Source of the DNA: Bacillus cereus group sp. RP43
GTDB taxonomy: Bacteria > Bacillota > Bacilli > Bacillales > Bacillaceae_G
NCBI RefSeq assembly: GCF_040459645.1
Contig: NZ_JARVHQ010000001.1
Span: 4,774,001 to 4,838,000, forward strand
Direction: 5' to 3'
DNA length: 64,000 nucleotides
Made by a program: the position numbers and the translations under genes. Shown here piece after piece: positions 7,820 through 17,774 of this stretch; positions within the stretch are counted from its first letter, which is position 1; every line of letters starts with the position of its first letter. The notes beneath the pieces are model-generated. The model saw only the letters and a list, made by a program, of their open reading frames with translations, had not been told where the DNA came from and made no database searches.

Positions 7820-8863
7820 CTAAAATAGCTTTTTTAAATTCTCCGTAAACGGTGCTTTCACAATTCCTTTTTCCGTAATAATCGCTGTTACATTTTCATA
7901 TGGCGTGACATCAAATGCCGGATTGTATACTTTACTTTCTTGCGGAGCAGAGTATTGTCCGAAACGATTGATCACTTCAGAAGCATCCCTTTCTTCAATT
8001 GGAATTTCTTTTCCTGTCAGTGTTTTCAAATCAATTGTCGGCGTTGGTGCTGCTACATAAAATGGAATGTTATAATATTTAGCTAAGATCGAAACACCTA
8101 ATGTTCCAATTTTATTTGCTACATCCCCGTTTGCTGCTACACGATCACATCCAACGATTACTGCATCAATTTTCCCTTGTGACATGACCATTGCCGCCAT
8201 ATTATCTGTAATGACCGTTACATCAATTCCCGCTCGCTGCAGCTCTAATGCTGTTAACGTTGAACCTTGTAATCTAGGGCGTGTTTCATCGGAATAAATT
8301 TTTAAGTCCCATCCTTTTTCTTTCGCTAAGTACATTGGAGCTGTCGCAGTACCATACTTAGTCGTTGCTAACGCACCTGCATTACAATGCGTTAATAACC
8401 CTATGCCATCATGGAATAATGTTAATGCATGTTCTCCAATTTGACGGTTAATTTCTTCATCTTCTCTATGAATCTCTTTTGCTTCTTCTAATAATCTATC
8501 TTTCAATTGCGCAATTGATAAGTGAGCATTCTCTTCCGCTACACTTTCCATTCTTTCAAGCGCCCAAAATAAGTTTACTGCCGTCGGTCTTGATGTCGCT
8601 AAGTATGCACATACCTTTTTTACTTCCGCTATGAATTCTTCCGCCGAACTTTCCGCAACTTCCTTTACTCCTAAATACACACCGTAGGCTGCTGAAACAC
8701 CTATTGCCGGCGCTCCTCGTACTTTCATTACTCGAATCGCATCCCACACACCCTCAGCCGTTTTAAAAGATTCATAGACTACTTCGTTCGGTAATACCGT
8801 TTGATCCAATAACACTAAAGCATCATCTTTCCACTGAATTGGTATTAATTGCTCTGTCATCAT
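7820..8863 (-). CDS. drdI: 5-deoxyribose 1-phosphate isomerase (MtnA paralogue)
   Basis: A 347-residue protein of the MtnA / eIF2B-alpha-like sugar phosphate isomerase family. [13 protein letters not shown] near residue 50, HCNAGALAT (catalytic Cys near 160) and [17 protein letters not shown] (catalytic Asp near 240) are the family signatures. On sequence alone it could be methylthioribose 1-phosphate isomerase. A class II aldolase downstream, in place of the mtnW/X/B/D genes, points to the 5-deoxyribose pathway instead. AAGGGGAG precedes a double ATG. It lies 9 bases after the kinase gene. Confidence 0.8.
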   Translation of the reverse strand: MMTEQLIPIQWKDDALVLLDQTVLPNEVVYESFKTAEGVWDAIRVMKVRGAPAIGVSAAYGVYLGVKEVAESSAEEFIAEVKKVCAYLATSRPTAVNLFWALERMESVAEENAHLSIAQLKDRLLEEAKEIHREDEEINRQIGEHALTLFHDGIGLLTHCNAGALATTKYGTATAPMYLAKEKGWDLKIYSDETRPRLQGSTLTALELQRAGIDVTVITDNMAAMVMSQGKIDAVIVGCDRVAANGDVANKIGTLGVSILAKYYNIPFYVAAPTPTIDLKTLTGKEIPIEERDASEVINRFGQYSAPQESKVYNPAFDVTPYENVTAIITEKGIVKAPFTENLKKLF

Positions 8864-8872
8864 CTTCTCCCC

Positions 8873-10102
8873 TTATTTCGCACTATGCATTGACTGTTTT
8901 TTTAACGTTTCTACAAAGCTGCTACCTGCTTTATATTGATTCGCTTGTAAAATAAACTTCTTCGCTACTTGAAGACAAATTCGCTCCGCTCTAGCACGCG
9001 CCGCGTCATTCTCAATACAAGTCATATCCTTTACCTTCGCTAGACCAACAATACGACGTATTAACTCAAGACCCGTCACTGCAGCTGTATCCTCTAATAC
9101 AGATTGTAAATAAACTCGGTTAAAGCCTTCTTCCTTCGCCATAATCTCTGTCACATGAATATCCCAAGCATCTAAAAACTTCTTCTTAAATAAATCAATT
9201 ACATCTATCATGGTAGATTCTATCCAGTTCATATATGTATCTTTCTCAATACCAGATTGCATCACTGCATCTGCATTCACCCATGCAAACATTAAATTCG
9301 CCATTATATTCCCAACGTCATATCCCATAGGTCCATAAAAAGCAAATTCAGGATCAATAACCTTTGTAGAATCACTTTTTACAAAAACAGAACCAGTATG
9401 TAAATCACCGTGAAGTAGCGCTTGTGCATTCGTCATAAACGAAAACTTAAGTTTTGCTACTTCCATACGAAGCTCTTTATCACTATAAATATGCTCTCTA
9501 ATCCATCCTTCATTTAATTGAAACAATTCGTTGCGTTTATTATGGTTTGTGAATGGCTCTGAATATACGAGGTCCTCTGTAATCTCACATAACTCAGGAT
9601 TTATATAATTCTTCACAAGTTCCTTCTTCTCTTTATGATTCATTACAACATCTGATGTTAATAGAAGAGTGTTTACCATAAAAGTAGTTAAATCATCAGC
9701 AAGCTTCGGAAACATTTGATGATTTATGAGTGCTGTACGCAATATTGTGTGATCTGATAAATCTTCCATCACGCAACAATTCATCACACTATCAAACAAA
9801 TATACATTTGGCACGAGTCCAGATGCTAACTCTCCTTCTAATCGCAAAACATCTGATTCTATACGGATTCGATTCGTCGACAACTTAAACTCATCTGAAA
9901 TACGCGCTGTATCCCCAGCTTGCTTTACAATGACAGAAATGTTCTTCTGTTCATCCCAAACGCGGAACACATAATTTAAATTACCATCACCTATTTCTTT
10001 ACACTTTAGCCCCTTTGCATGTTCGAACTTAGGTAATTTCTCTTGCACATATGCGATTACATCTTTAGCTTCCATTAAAAAATACTTCGTGAACTTAGAC
10101 AT
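8873..10102 (-). CDS. drdK: 5-deoxyribose / methylthioribose kinase-like protein
   Basis: A 409-residue protein kinase-like-fold sugar kinase of the MtnK type. It has an N-terminal ATP lobe ([21 protein letters not shown]), the catalytic loop [13 protein letters not shown] and the metal-binding [17 protein letters not shown]. It would phosphorylate 5-deoxyribose (or 5-methylthioribose) at C1. First gene of a three-gene operon ending in an aldolase, so salvage of the radical-SAM by-product 5-deoxyribose is the favoured role; activity on methylthioribose cannot be excluded. GGAGGGG lies before the ATG. There is no SAM riboswitch upstream, unlike mtnKA of B. subtilis; a cre-like site is there instead. 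Confidence 0.78.
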   Translation of the reverse strand: MSKFTKYFLMEAKDVIAYVQEKLPKFEHAKGLKCKEIGDGNLNYVFRVWDEQKNISVIVKQAGDTARISDEFKLSTNRIRIESDVLRLEGELASGLVPNVYLFDSVMNCCVMEDLSDHTILRTALINHQMFPKLADDLTTFMVNTLLLTSDVVMNHKEKKELVKNYINPELCEITEDLVYSEPFTNHNKRNELFQLNEGWIREHIYSDKELRMEVAKLKFSFMTNAQALLHGDLHTGSVFVKSDSTKVIDPEFAFYGPMGYDVGNIMANLMFAWVNADAVMQSGIEKDTYMNWIESTMIDVIDLFKKKFLDAWDIHVTEIMAKEEGFNRVYLQSVLEDTAAVTGLELIRRIVGLAKVKDMTCIENDAARARAERICLQVAKKFILQANQYKAGSSFVETLKKQSMHSAK

Positions 10103-10122
10103 GGTTTCCCCTCCACACTAAA

Positions 10123-10136
10123 TGTAAACGTTTTCT
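10123..10136. promoter_or_regulatory. cre-like site (CcpA) in the drd leader
   Basis: TGTAAACGTTTTCT matches the cre consensus TGWAANCGNTNWCA at 13 of 14 positions. It lies 20 bases before the drdK start, downstream of any promoter, where bound CcpA would block elongation. This suggests catabolite repression of deoxyribose salvage. Confidence 0.55.
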
Positions 10137-10239
10137 AAAAGCCGTAAAAAATAATAGATTGAAATTCTTTCAATCTATACTATATCTTCTCTATTGCAAT
10201 ACATATCTCGCTTTTATTATATCTTGTTAGAAATGAGCG

Positions 10240-10560
10240 TCAATGTTTCTATTTCTCATTGCAATATACTTCTTATTATATATATTTAAGATGACAATAA
10301 TTGTTCACAAAGATTCCGATACATTTTGTTTTATTTATTGCACAATTCTTTGTAAAATAGAAGTAAGCAGTTCCTTTTCAAATCCACAACTTCTAAGAAA
10401 TATTTCCTTCCTAAGAATTTATACTTACACCATGTCTCTAACATACACACTACTCTTTCAAACACTCGTTGAAAATTTATGACTTAAAAATTACCTTTTA
10501 ATTCCCTAACAACCTTAATTGAGAATAAATATTAATTAAATTGGTATAAAGTTGGTTTAT
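10240..10560. other. AT-rich intergenic gap without a supported gene
   Basis: Between the drd operon and the ahp promoter I see no gene with a ribosome binding site. An open frame at 10243-10482 has hydrophobic, low-complexity content and no initiation signal. A small hairpin (AGATTGAAA/TTTCAATCT, about 10159-10179) lies in the drd leader. Confidence 0.5.
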
Positions 10561-10564
10561 TCTC

Positions 10565-10594
10565 TTGACAAAATAACCACTTCTATATGATAAT
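10565..10594 (+). promoter_or_regulatory. Sigma-A promoter of ahpCF
   Basis: TTGACA at 10565-10570 and GATAAT at 10589-10594 are separated by 18 bases. The -35 box is perfect and the -10 box matches 5 of 6. The predicted transcription start lies at about 10601. Confidence 0.75.
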
Positions 10595-10604
10595 TAATAT
10601 CGAA

Positions 10605-10619
10605 TTAGAATTATTATAG
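10605..10619. promoter_or_regulatory. PerR box of ahpCF
   Basis: TTAGAATTATTATAG matches the PerR consensus TTATAATNATTATAA at 13 of 15 positions. It sits at the predicted transcription start of ahpCF. Peroxide would release PerR and induce the operon, as in B. subtilis. Confidence 0.75.
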
Positions 10620-10692
10620 TTAATTAAAAAATATATTTTATGAGCAAACTAATTTCCGATGCTCAAAACCAACCTTTAGGAGGAATTTTAAT

Positions 10693-11256
10693 ATGTTATT
10701 AATCGGCACAGAAGTAAAACCGTTTAAAGCTAATGCTTACCATAATGGAGAATTTATTCAAGTTACTGACGAAAGTTTAAAAGGAAAATGGAGTGTAGTT
10801 TGTTTCTACCCAGCAGACTTCACATTTGTTTGTCCAACTGAACTTGAAGACTTACAAAACCAATACGCAACTCTAAAAGACTTAGGCGTTGAAGTATACT
10901 CTGTATCTACAGACACTCACTTCACTCACAAAGCATGGCATGATAGCTCAGAAACTATCGGCAAAATCGAATACATTATGATTGGTGACCCAACTCGCAC
11001 AATCACTACAAACTTCAACGTTTTAATGGAAGAAGAAGGTCTTGCTGCTCGTGGTACATTCATCATCGATCCAGACGGAATTATCCAATCTATGGAAATT
11101 AATGCTGACGGTATCGGCCGTGACGCAAGCATTCTTGTTAACAAAATTAAAGCAGCTCAATACGTACGTAACAACCCAGGTGAAGTTTGCCCAGCTAAAT
11201 GGCAAGAGGGTTCTGCAACACTTAAACCAAGCCTTGACCTTGTAGGCAAAATCTAA
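10693..11256 (+). CDS. ahpC: Alkyl hydroperoxide reductase subunit C (peroxiredoxin)
   Basis: A 187-residue typical 2-Cys peroxiredoxin. The peroxidatic Cys47 is in FTFVCPTE and the resolving Cys166 is in GEVCPAKW; both are intact. It reduces hydrogen peroxide, organic peroxides and peroxynitrite in the cytoplasm and is recycled by AhpF, encoded 14 bases downstream. TAGGAGGA precedes the ATG. It follows a strong promoter with a PerR box, so it should be peroxide-inducible. Full length for the family. Confidence 0.97.
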   Translation: MLLIGTEVKPFKANAYHNGEFIQVTDESLKGKWSVVCFYPADFTFVCPTELEDLQNQYATLKDLGVEVYSVSTDTHFTHKAWHDSSETIGKIEYIMIGDPTRTITTNFNVLMEEEGLAARGTFIIDPDGIIQSMEINADGIGRDASILVNKIKAAQYVRNNPGEVCPAKWQEGSATLKPSLDLVGKI

Positions 11257-11270
11257 GGAGTTCGATCAAA

Positions 11271-12797
11271 ATGATACTAGATGCAGATATAAAAACACAA
11301 CTATCCCAATACCTTCAGTTAATGGAGAACGATATTTTACTTAAAGTAAGCGCAGGAGACGATAACGTATCTAAAGATATGTTATCTCTAGTAGATGAAT
11401 TAGCTACTATGTCATCTAAGATTACAGTAGAAAAAGTTGAACTAGAGAGAACACCAAGCTTTAGCGTAAATCGCCCTGGCGAAGACACTGGTGTCGTATT
11501 CGCCGGTATTCCATTAGGACACGAATTTACTTCATTAGTGTTAGCTTTACTACAAGTTAGTGGACGTGCTCCAAAAGTTGAACAAAAATTAATCGATCAA
11601 ATCAAAAGCATTCAAGGCGAATATCATTTTGAATCTTATATCAGCCTAAGTTGTCATAACTGTCCTGATGTTGTACAAGCTCTTAACGTAATGAGCGTTC
11701 TAAACTCTGGTATTACACATACTATGATTGATGGCGCTGCATTTAAAGAGGAAGTAGAAAGCAAAGACATCATGGCAGTACCAACTGTTTACCTAAACGG
11801 CGAATCTTTCGGAAGCGGTCGTATGACACTTGAAGAAATTTTAGCTAAAATGGGTAACGGTCCAGATGCATCAGAGCTTTCTGATAAAGATCCATACGAT
11901 GTTCTTGTTGTTGGTGGCGGCCCAGCTGGTGCAAGTGCAGCAATTTATGCAGCACGTAAAGGAATCCGCACAGGTATCGTTGCTGAGCGCTTCGGTGGTC
12001 AAGTAATGGATACTATGGGTATTGAGAACTTCATCAGCGTAAAACGCACTGAAGGTCCTAAGCTAGTAGCAAGCCTTGAAGAGCACGTAAAAGAATACGA
12101 CATCGATGTAATGAATCTACAACGTGCGAAACGTTTAGAGAAAAAAGAACTTATTGAAGTGGAACTTGAAAACGGCGCTATTCTGAAAAGTAAGAGCGTA
12201 ATCGTTTCAACAGGTGCTCGCTGGCGTAATGTTGGCGTACCGGGTGAAGCTGAGTTCAAAAACAAAGGTGTAGCATACTGCCCACACTGTGACGGTCCAT
12301 TATTCATCGGAAAAGATGTAGCGGTTATCGGCGGAGGTAACTCTGGTATTGAAGCAGCTATCGACTTAGCAGGTATTGTTAATCACGTAACTGTTCTTGA
12401 ATTCATGCCAGAATTAAAAGCTGATGCTGTATTACAAGAGCGTCTTAACAGCCTACCAAACGTAACTGTTCTGAAAAACGTTCAAACGAAAGAAATTACT
12501 GGTACTGACAAAGTAAACGGTATTTCTTACATCGATCGTGAAACTGAAGAAGTTCATCACGTTGAATTACAGGGTGTATTCGTTCAAATCGGTCTTGTGC
12601 CAAACACAGACTGGTTAGGTGAAACTGTTGAACGCGCTCGCGGTGAAATCGTAACAGATAAGCACGGTGCTACAAATGTACCAGGAGTGTTTGCTGCAGG
12701 TGACTGTACAAATAATCCGTACAAACAAATCATCATCTCTATGGGTTCAGGTGCAAACGCAGCTTTAGGTGCATTTGATTACTTAATCCGTAACTAA
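11271..12797 (+). CDS. ahpF: Alkyl hydroperoxide reductase subunit F
   Basis: A 508-residue NADH-dependent flavoprotein that regenerates AhpC. The N-terminal double thioredoxin-fold domain carries a CxxC (Cys128/Cys131 in LSCHNCPD). The thioredoxin-reductase-like domain begins near residue 208 with [10 protein letters not shown] for FAD, and has the redox CxxC at Cys337/Cys340 (YCPHCDGP) and an NADH motif ([10 protein letters not shown]) just after it. AAGGAG precedes the ATG. Cotranscribed with ahpC. All key residues are present and the length is normal. Confidence 0.97.
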   Translation: MILDADIKTQLSQYLQLMENDILLKVSAGDDNVSKDMLSLVDELATMSSKITVEKVELERTPSFSVNRPGEDTGVVFAGIPLGHEFTSLVLALLQVSGRAPKVEQKLIDQIKSIQGEYHFESYISLSCHNCPDVVQALNVMSVLNSGITHTMIDGAAFKEEVESKDIMAVPTVYLNGESFGSGRMTLEEILAKMGNGPDASELSDKDPYDVLVVGGGPAGASAAIYAARKGIRTGIVAERFGGQVMDTMGIENFISVKRTEGPKLVASLEEHVKEYDIDVMNLQRAKRLEKKELIEVELENGAILKSKSVIVSTGARWRNVGVPGEAEFKNKGVAYCPHCDGPLFIGKDVAVIGGGNSGIEAAIDLAGIVNHVTVLEFMPELKADAVLQERLNSLPNVTVLKNVQTKEITGTDKVNGISYIDRETEEVHHVELQGVFVQIGLVPNTDWLGETVERARGEIVTDKHGATNVPGVFAAGDCTNNPYKQIIISMGSGANAALGAFDYLIRN

Positions 12798-12821
12798 TTA
12801 TATAGACGTGAGTTTTACAAA

Positions 12822-12843
12822 AGCAGGTGCCAAGGCACCTGCT
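12822..12843 (+). terminator. Terminator of ahpCF
   Basis: A 10-bp GC-rich stem (AGCAGGTGCC with GGCACCTGCT) around AA, followed by seven T. It lies 25 bases after the ahpF stop. Confidence 0.93.
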
Positions 12844-12847
12844 TTTT

Positions 12848-13456
12848 TTATAATCCTAATGTATAAACTAAAAATCTCTCATTCCCATTCTTCTCATAAG
12901 CACCCGGTAATCTAACTTCTCTCTTCAATTCAAAAGCAGTCTGATTCTCCAAGAAGAAAATATAATCTTCAGAAGGGTAGTATAAAATAATATCCACTTT
13001 CCTCTCTATTTCCTCTACCGAAAGCAAAATGTTATTTACTACATTCATAAACACTTGGACAGAAAATGGATTGAAGAAATAAAACCGGTTATCACGTGGA
13101 TCAATCTCATATTCCTGTGCTAAACAACATTCAAATTGAATTTTATCTTTACTGTTTCTTACCTTCCTTGCATAACGCTCACAGTTTTCCATTGCTTCTT
13201 TATAAAACGCTTCATTCATTTCAATTCCAACCGCTGATGCATCGCACTTATGATGCATGTAAAAATTCAATCTCCCTTTTCCACACCCAAAGTCTACAAT
13301 TCGATCGCTACTTTTTATTTCATATTGATTCAATAACTCATCCAACCCGCTATACGGTGTCGGTTCATAACGGTGATAGTGCATAGATTTATTAAACCCT
13401 TTTTGCTCACCGACGGTTTTTATATTTAATACAGCATCGTAATATTGTTCGTTCAT
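12848..13456 (-). CDS. Class I SAM-dependent methyltransferase
   Basis: A 202-residue protein with the Rossmann-fold methyltransferase signature: VDFGCGKGRLNFYMH near residues 54-68 (SAM glycine loop), VGIEMNEAFYKEA (acidic residue binding the ribose) and FYFFNPFS at the post-I catalytic position, an F-N-P variant of the usual NPP/DPP. The N-terminal YHRYEPTPYSGLDELL region may help bind substrate. The substrate is unknown. It stands alone between two terminators. Ribosome binding site AGGAGAA. The upstream region has unusual 20-bp phased repeats (13543-13611). Confidence 0.75.
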   Translation of the reverse strand: MNEQYYDAVLNIKTVGEQKGFNKSMHYHRYEPTPYSGLDELLNQYEIKSSDRIVDFGCGKGRLNFYMHHKCDASAVGIEMNEAFYKEAMENCERYARKVRNSKDKIQFECCLAQEYEIDPRDNRFYFFNPFSVQVFMNVVNNILLSVEEIERKVDIILYYPSEDYIFFLENQTAFELKREVRLPGAYEKNGNERFLVYTLGL

Positions 13457-13542
13457 TTTTTTCTCCTATTAACAAATGGTACTTATTATTATACACCATG
13501 TACTAGAGGAGAATTTTTCATCAAATTAATTGGTACGTGAAA

Positions 13543-13611
13543 TTATATCACCGCAAATTAAAATATATCGAACATAACTTCAAATATATCGTCACAAAAT
13601 CGAATATATCG
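13543..13611. repeat. Phased ATATATCG direct repeats
   Basis: ATATATCG occurs at 13563-13570, 13584-13591 and 13604-13611, with a degenerate copy (TTATATCA) at 13543-13550. The start-to-start spacings are 20, 21 and 20 bases, about two turns of the helix. They lie upstream of the methyltransferase gene and just past the terminator of the next gene. Confidence 0.6.
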
Positions 13612-13637
13612 ACTTAACGACAAATTCCTACAAAAAA

Positions 13638-13659
13638 ACAGGAGCCTTCTAGCCCCTGT
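13638..13659 (-). terminator. Terminator overlapping the amidohydrolase stop
   Basis: On the minus strand ACAGGGGC pairs with GCTCCTGT (one G-U pair) and seven T follow. The stop codon lies in the loop. Confidence 0.8.
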
Positions 13660-14764
13660 CTTCCAGCACTTTCAATACAGTTTGTTTCAATATTTCTACT
13701 CCATCCATTATACAACTATGATCAAACTTCATATACGGATGGTGTAATCCAGGTTGTAGGTTTGCCCCTAGTCCAAGCATGACGGCTTTTAAATGTGGTC
13801 TCTTCACTGTGTAGTAATGAAAATCATCGCTTCCTGTCGTATACAGTGGTCCAGTGCATCCCTCTTCCCCGTACACTTCAAGAATACCTTTTCGCATAAA
13901 GCGCTCAGCTTCTTCTGACACTTCAGCTCCTGGTGCGAGATCGATCCACTCATAAGATACTTTAGATCCCATTGATTCAGCTGACAAAATTACTTGCTCT
14001 ATTTTTTGCTTCAATTCATTTAGTAATATGTTATTTTCTGCCCTTACATCTAAACTAAAATGACCGTTTCCCGGAATAATATTCAAATTATCCCCGCCAG
14101 CTTGGCACCTTGTCATCTTCACTGAATAGGAACTTTGCGGCGGTAACCATATATTTTTCAATCCAATATTGATCATCGAAATGACATCAATTGCATTTAT
14201 CCCTTGATGCGGGCGTGCCCCATGTGCATCATCTCCATGGATCGTTCCTTCTAAAAATCCTGCTGCTCCGTGACGAATAGATGGGGCAGCTTGTTTCAAA
14301 GGTAGTTCTTCAATCGGTCTTAAATGAACACCAAATAAGAAGTCAGCATCATCCACGGCACCCTTCTCTACCATCTTTAAAGAACCATTTCCTTTTTCCT
14401 CTGCCGGCTGAAAAATAAACCTAACCGTTCCACTACCCCATCTCATATTTTTCAATTGTAAAATAAGTCCCATCACAATTGTCATATGTGCATCGTGACC
14501 ACATGAATGATTCGCTTTAAACTCTCCGTCTACTTCTTGCCAAAGTGCATCCATATCGGCACGAATTGCAACAACTGGATTTCCGCTTCCAATTTCAGCG
14601 ATCACGCCTGGGCAATCATCAAATATTTTATATGAAATTCCTTCTTCTTTTAAAAAGTTAGTAATATACGCTGTCGTTTCATACTCTTTCCAACTCACTT
14701 CAGGGTTTTCATGTAAATGCTGAAAAATTTCAGTTAAACGCTCTTGTAGTTCTAATGTTTTCAA
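13649..14764 (-). CDS. M20 family amidohydrolase, probable N-succinyl-amino acid desuccinylase
   Basis: An M20 peptidase family metallo-hydrolase of about 371 residues. RADMDALW and NHSCGHDAHM hold metal ligands, PAEEKGNG holds the catalytic Glu pair, and the DDFHYY region and the late H-x-P complete the site. I start it at a TTG at 14764, because AAGGAG lies eight bases before it; an upstream in-frame ATG at 14797 has no ribosome binding site. Its neighbours are an N-succinyl-amino acid racemase and an acyltransferase, so it probably removes the succinyl group from the L-product. That role is inferred from context; a hippurate- or peptide-type substrate is possible. Confidence 0.75.
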   Translation of the reverse strand: MKTLELQERLTEIFQHLHENPEVSWKEYETTAYITNFLKEEGISYKIFDDCPGVIAEIGSGNPVVAIRADMDALWQEVDGEFKANHSCGHDAHMTIVMGLILQLKNMRWGSGTVRFIFQPAEEKGNGSLKMVEKGAVDDADFLFGVHLRPIEELPLKQAAPSIRHGAAGFLEGTIHGDDAHGARPHQGINAIDVISMINIGLKNIWLPPQSSYSVKMTRCQAGGDNLNIIPGNGHFSLDVRAENNILLNELKQKIEQVILSAESMGSKVSYEWIDLAPGAEVSEEAERFMRKGILEVYGEEGCTGPLYTTGSDDFHYYTVKRPHLKAVMLGLGANLQPGLHHPYMKFDHSCIMDGVEILKQTVLKVLEDRG

Positions 14765-14996
14765 AGCTACATTCTCCTTCCCAAATTCCAAAACCATTCA
14801 GGTTAATTATACTTATGAAAAACAGATGTTTTTATGAACATATTGAATTTTAAGAAAAAAGTCAATTATTTATTTTTTAATACCGTTAATACCCGATTTC
14901 AACTCATCTTATAAAGATATCCATACAAATAGAACATTCGATATTTTCTGTTTTTATATTGACGCTTGTATCTATTTTTAGTTATTATAACTTAAT

Positions 14997-15013
14997 AACG
15001 TCTATTTTGCGAC
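14997..15013. promoter_or_regulatory. Candidate operator upstream of the NhaC-type gene
   Basis: AACGTCTATTTTGCGAC is a 17-bp sequence with two similar six-base halves 11 bases apart. It is 13/17 identical to AACGACTATTTAACGTC at 17775-17791, in the other promoter region of this cluster. Probably the binding site of the local regulator. Confidence 0.45.
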
Positions 15014-15053
15014 AATTCTAAAAATACAAACATACATAATGAGGAGGCAGTTT

Positions 15054-16475
15054 ATGAAAAGAGAAATACCTTTTGGCATAGCAATAATCCCTATTATCAT
15101 TACAGTTGCAGTTATGATGGTTACAATTGTTGTATTAGAACAAAGCCCTCACGTCCCACTTATTATCGGTACAACCGTTGCTTCTATCGTCGCTTGGCGA
15201 TACGGTTACAAATGGAATGACATTGAAGAATCGATGTATAAAGGAATTCGCCTTGCATTACCCGCTATCGTTATCATTATTCTTGTAGGTTTAACGATCG
15301 GTGCTTGGATTGGCGGTGGAATCGTCGCTACTATGATTTATTACGGCTTAAAACTTTTAACCCCATCATTATTTTTAGTTTCAATTACAATTATTTGTTC
15401 TATCGTTGCATTAGCTATCGGTAGCTCTTGGTCTACAATGGGAACAATTGGTGTTGCTGGAATGGGAATTGGCCTAAGTATGGGAATCCCAGCTCCAATG
15501 GTTGCTGGCGCTATAATTTCCGGTTCTTATTTTGGCGATAAAATGTCACCGCTTTCAGACACGACAAACTTAGCCGCAGGACTAACAAATACAGATTTAT
15601 TCACACATATTCGTCATATGTTATTTACTACAATCCCTGGTTTAATTATTACTCTTATCGTTTATGCGTTCTTAGGAAGAAGCTTCGGCAATAACAATAT
15701 TGATGCAAAAAGCATCGATCAAACGTTACAAGTATTGCAACAAAACTTTGTTATTTCGCCTTTCCTATTAATTATACCCGTAGTCGTTATGGTATTGGTC
15801 GCTAAAAAAGTCCCTGCTATACCAGCTATTCTCGTAGGTGTTATTTTAGGATTCTTATCACAAGTCTTTATTCAAGGTGGCTCTGTCTCATCAGCTGTCG
15901 GTGCACTCCAAAGTGGATTTGTCATAGACACTGGAAACAAACTAGTAGATGAACTATTTAACCGTGGTGGCTTAAGCTCTATGATGAATACAGTTTCTAT
16001 GACAATTGTCGCTATGACTTTCGGCGGAGTACTAGAACATACTGGCATTCTTCGCTCAATTGTAAATCAAATTTTAAAATTAGCCACATCATCAAAAGGA
16101 CTTATCGCCTCTACTATCGCATCTTGCTTTGCAACGAATCTTACTTGCTCTGAACAATATATTTCGATTGTTGTTCCTTCAAGAATGTATGCAAATGCGT
16201 ACACAGAAAAAGGACTACATTCTAAAAATTTATCCAGAGCATTAGAAGATGGTGGAACATTAACTTCTGTTTTCGTACCTTGGAATACATGTGGTGTATT
16301 TATACTCGCAACACTTGGAGTCGGCGCATTCGAATATGCTCCTTATGCTATATTGAATTTCATCGTACCTATTATCTCAATCATTTATGGTATAACTGGC
16401 TTCACAATTACGAAGCTATCTGATATTGAAAAAGCAGACCTACTGAAAAAACAAAAAGCACAACTAGAAGCTTAA
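15054..16475 (+). CDS. NhaC-family Na+/H+ antiporter-type transporter
   Basis: A membrane protein of 473 residues with about 11 or 12 hydrophobic segments. It has NhaC family motifs such as GSSWSTMGTIGVAGMGIG, SGSYFGDKMSPLSDTTNLAAG and FVPWNTCG. I use the ATG at 15054, which has GAGGAGG before it; the upstream ATG at 15039 overlaps that site. Members of this family exchange Na+ for H+ or for substrates (for example malate/lactate). Here it lies among D-amino acid conversion genes, so import or export of an amino acid derivative is conceivable. It converges on the regulator gene, overlapping it by 4 bases at the stop codons. Confidence 0.82.
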   Translation: MKREIPFGIAIIPIIITVAVMMVTIVVLEQSPHVPLIIGTTVASIVAWRYGYKWNDIEESMYKGIRLALPAIVIIILVGLTIGAWIGGGIVATMIYYGLKLLTPSLFLVSITIICSIVALAIGSSWSTMGTIGVAGMGIGLSMGIPAPMVAGAIISGSYFGDKMSPLSDTTNLAAGLTNTDLFTHIRHMLFTTIPGLIITLIVYAFLGRSFGNNNIDAKSIDQTLQVLQQNFVISPFLLIIPVVVMVLVAKKVPAIPAILVGVILGFLSQVFIQGGSVSSAVGALQSGFVIDTGNKLVDELFNRGGLSSMMNTVSMTIVAMTFGGVLEHTGILRSIVNQILKLATSSKGLIASTIASCFATNLTCSEQYISIVVPSRMYANAYTEKGLHSKNLSRALEDGGTLTSVFVPWNTCGVFILATLGVGAFEYAPYAILNFIVPIISIIYGITGFTITKLSDIEKADLLKKQKAQLEA

Positions 16476-17749
16476 AATTTTTGAAACGAATACAACGGTA
16501 AATTTAGCTCATATATTGCACGAGGGCGCCCTTGTTGATAGGGCATTTCCTCGCCGCAAATATTGGCATACCTGTAATCAACTAATTTCTTTAACAGCCT
16601 TTCCGTCGATCGCCGAGTCACTTGTAAGTACTCAGAAAGATCGGCCGCTGTAAATTTCAATGATGGATGCGATTGACTAAATTGAATGATTTTTGACAAG
16701 TTTGCAGGACTAAGCTTCGTTTCCTTCGCTATTTTCATTAATTCAGGATTATCGTTTTTTAAACTTTGTACTCTCTGTTCTTTCGGGAACGGACCAAATA
16801 ATTCTTTATCACTTGTTAGTATATAAAAGCAGCGTTCTATCGGATTATTTTTTGCGAAACCTTGAGCGATTTTTGCATTTTGTTCCGCTTCATTTACTGT
16901 TTTTCCGTAACCAAATCCAATAGATAACGCTCCTTCTATATTCGTAAATAAACGATCTATCGTATTTGTTTTTATACTCAATTCAATATCACCACGAGTT
17001 GTATACAAAATAAAAGTCATTTCATCAACTTGTTTAAATGAACCACGTAATTCTTTTGAAATTACATTTAATTGTTCAAGCGAGCTTTCTTGTAACTCTA
17101 TAAAGGATATAATACAAGCACCAACAGTAGCTGAATGGCTTTTTGCTAACTCAGCTTTTATTTTTGCATCTTTTAACCCATGTATAATTGATTGCGTCGG
17201 ATCTATCATACGCTCTGAAGGAATACCTATTTTTTGAAGTTCATCGTAGACAGCGTGAATACTAGTTAAAGCTAAATCAACCTCTCCTGATTGATATTTA
17301 GCTAAATGAAAATCAATGATTCTCTTAATTTCATCATTACTCCATAACATATTTTCATAATCCATCACTTGCGGCGTTTCTTTCAGACCGATATCATGGA
17401 ACACATTTGTAATAAAAGAACGATCTACTAAATCAATTGAAATTTTATGAGGTTGAATACTTTGATGATATATTATAGAAAGAAGTGAAGATGCGACAGT
17501 TGTCTCGTCTTGCTGCAAATATACACTTGGAATTAGTAATTGTTCTCTTATTTCTTTTGCCATATAATAAGGTAAAGCACCTGAGAAAAAGATAACATCA
17601 CAAGGTTTTAAACGCTTTAATATTTCAGAAGATTCTGCCGGGTGAAGGTAAATATATGGATCAATCTCTATCTCTTCTAGTTTATGAGCAATAGGTAAAA
17701 GATTCTCCATAAACTCTTTTGAACCGACAACTGCAATTTTTATCATCAT
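16472..17749 (-). CDS. Transcriptional regulator with C-terminal winged helix
   Basis: A 425-residue protein. The N-terminal 180 residues look like a ligand-sensing alpha/beta domain (IKIAVVGSKEFMENLL; VIFFSGALPYYMA). The middle (about 205-310) resembles degenerate nucleotide-cyclase/GGDEF-like regulatory domains (SIGFGYGKTVNEAEQNA). The C-terminus (about 345-415) is a winged helix (LKFTAADLSEYLQVTRRSTERLLKKLV). AAGGAG precedes a double ATG. It is flanked by the transporter and racemase genes, and a shared 17-bp motif lies in front of both divergent units. It is therefore probably the pathway regulator. The family name is uncertain. Confidence 0.65.
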   Translation of the reverse strand: MMIKIAVVGSKEFMENLLPIAHKLEEIEIDPYIYLHPAESSEILKRLKPCDVIFFSGALPYYMAKEIREQLLIPSVYLQQDETTVASSLLSIIYHQSIQPHKISIDLVDRSFITNVFHDIGLKETPQVMDYENMLWSNDEIKRIIDFHLAKYQSGEVDLALTSIHAVYDELQKIGIPSERMIDPTQSIIHGLKDAKIKAELAKSHSATVGACIISFIELQESSLEQLNVISKELRGSFKQVDEMTFILYTTRGDIELSIKTNTIDRLFTNIEGALSIGFGYGKTVNEAEQNAKIAQGFAKNNPIERCFYILTSDKELFGPFPKEQRVQSLKNDNPELMKIAKETKLSPANLSKIIQFSQSHPSLKFTAADLSEYLQVTRRSTERLLKKLVDYRYANICGEEMPYQQGRPRAIYELNLPLYSFQKF

Positions 17750-17774
17750 TTTCTCTAACTCCTTATCATTAATT

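Noticed and set aside
10103..10240. SAM riboswitch before the MtnK/MtnA-like genes
   Set aside because: Looked for because B. subtilis mtnKA has one. None of the S-box conserved segments are present in this leader.
10243..10482. 79-codon plus-strand ORF between drdK and ahpC
   Set aside because: No ribosome binding site, low-complexity hydrophobic content in AT-rich DNA, and no family features.
13543..13611. CRISPR array
   Set aside because: The repeats are only eight bases long, spaced by about 12, with no cas genes; they fit protein-binding sites instead.
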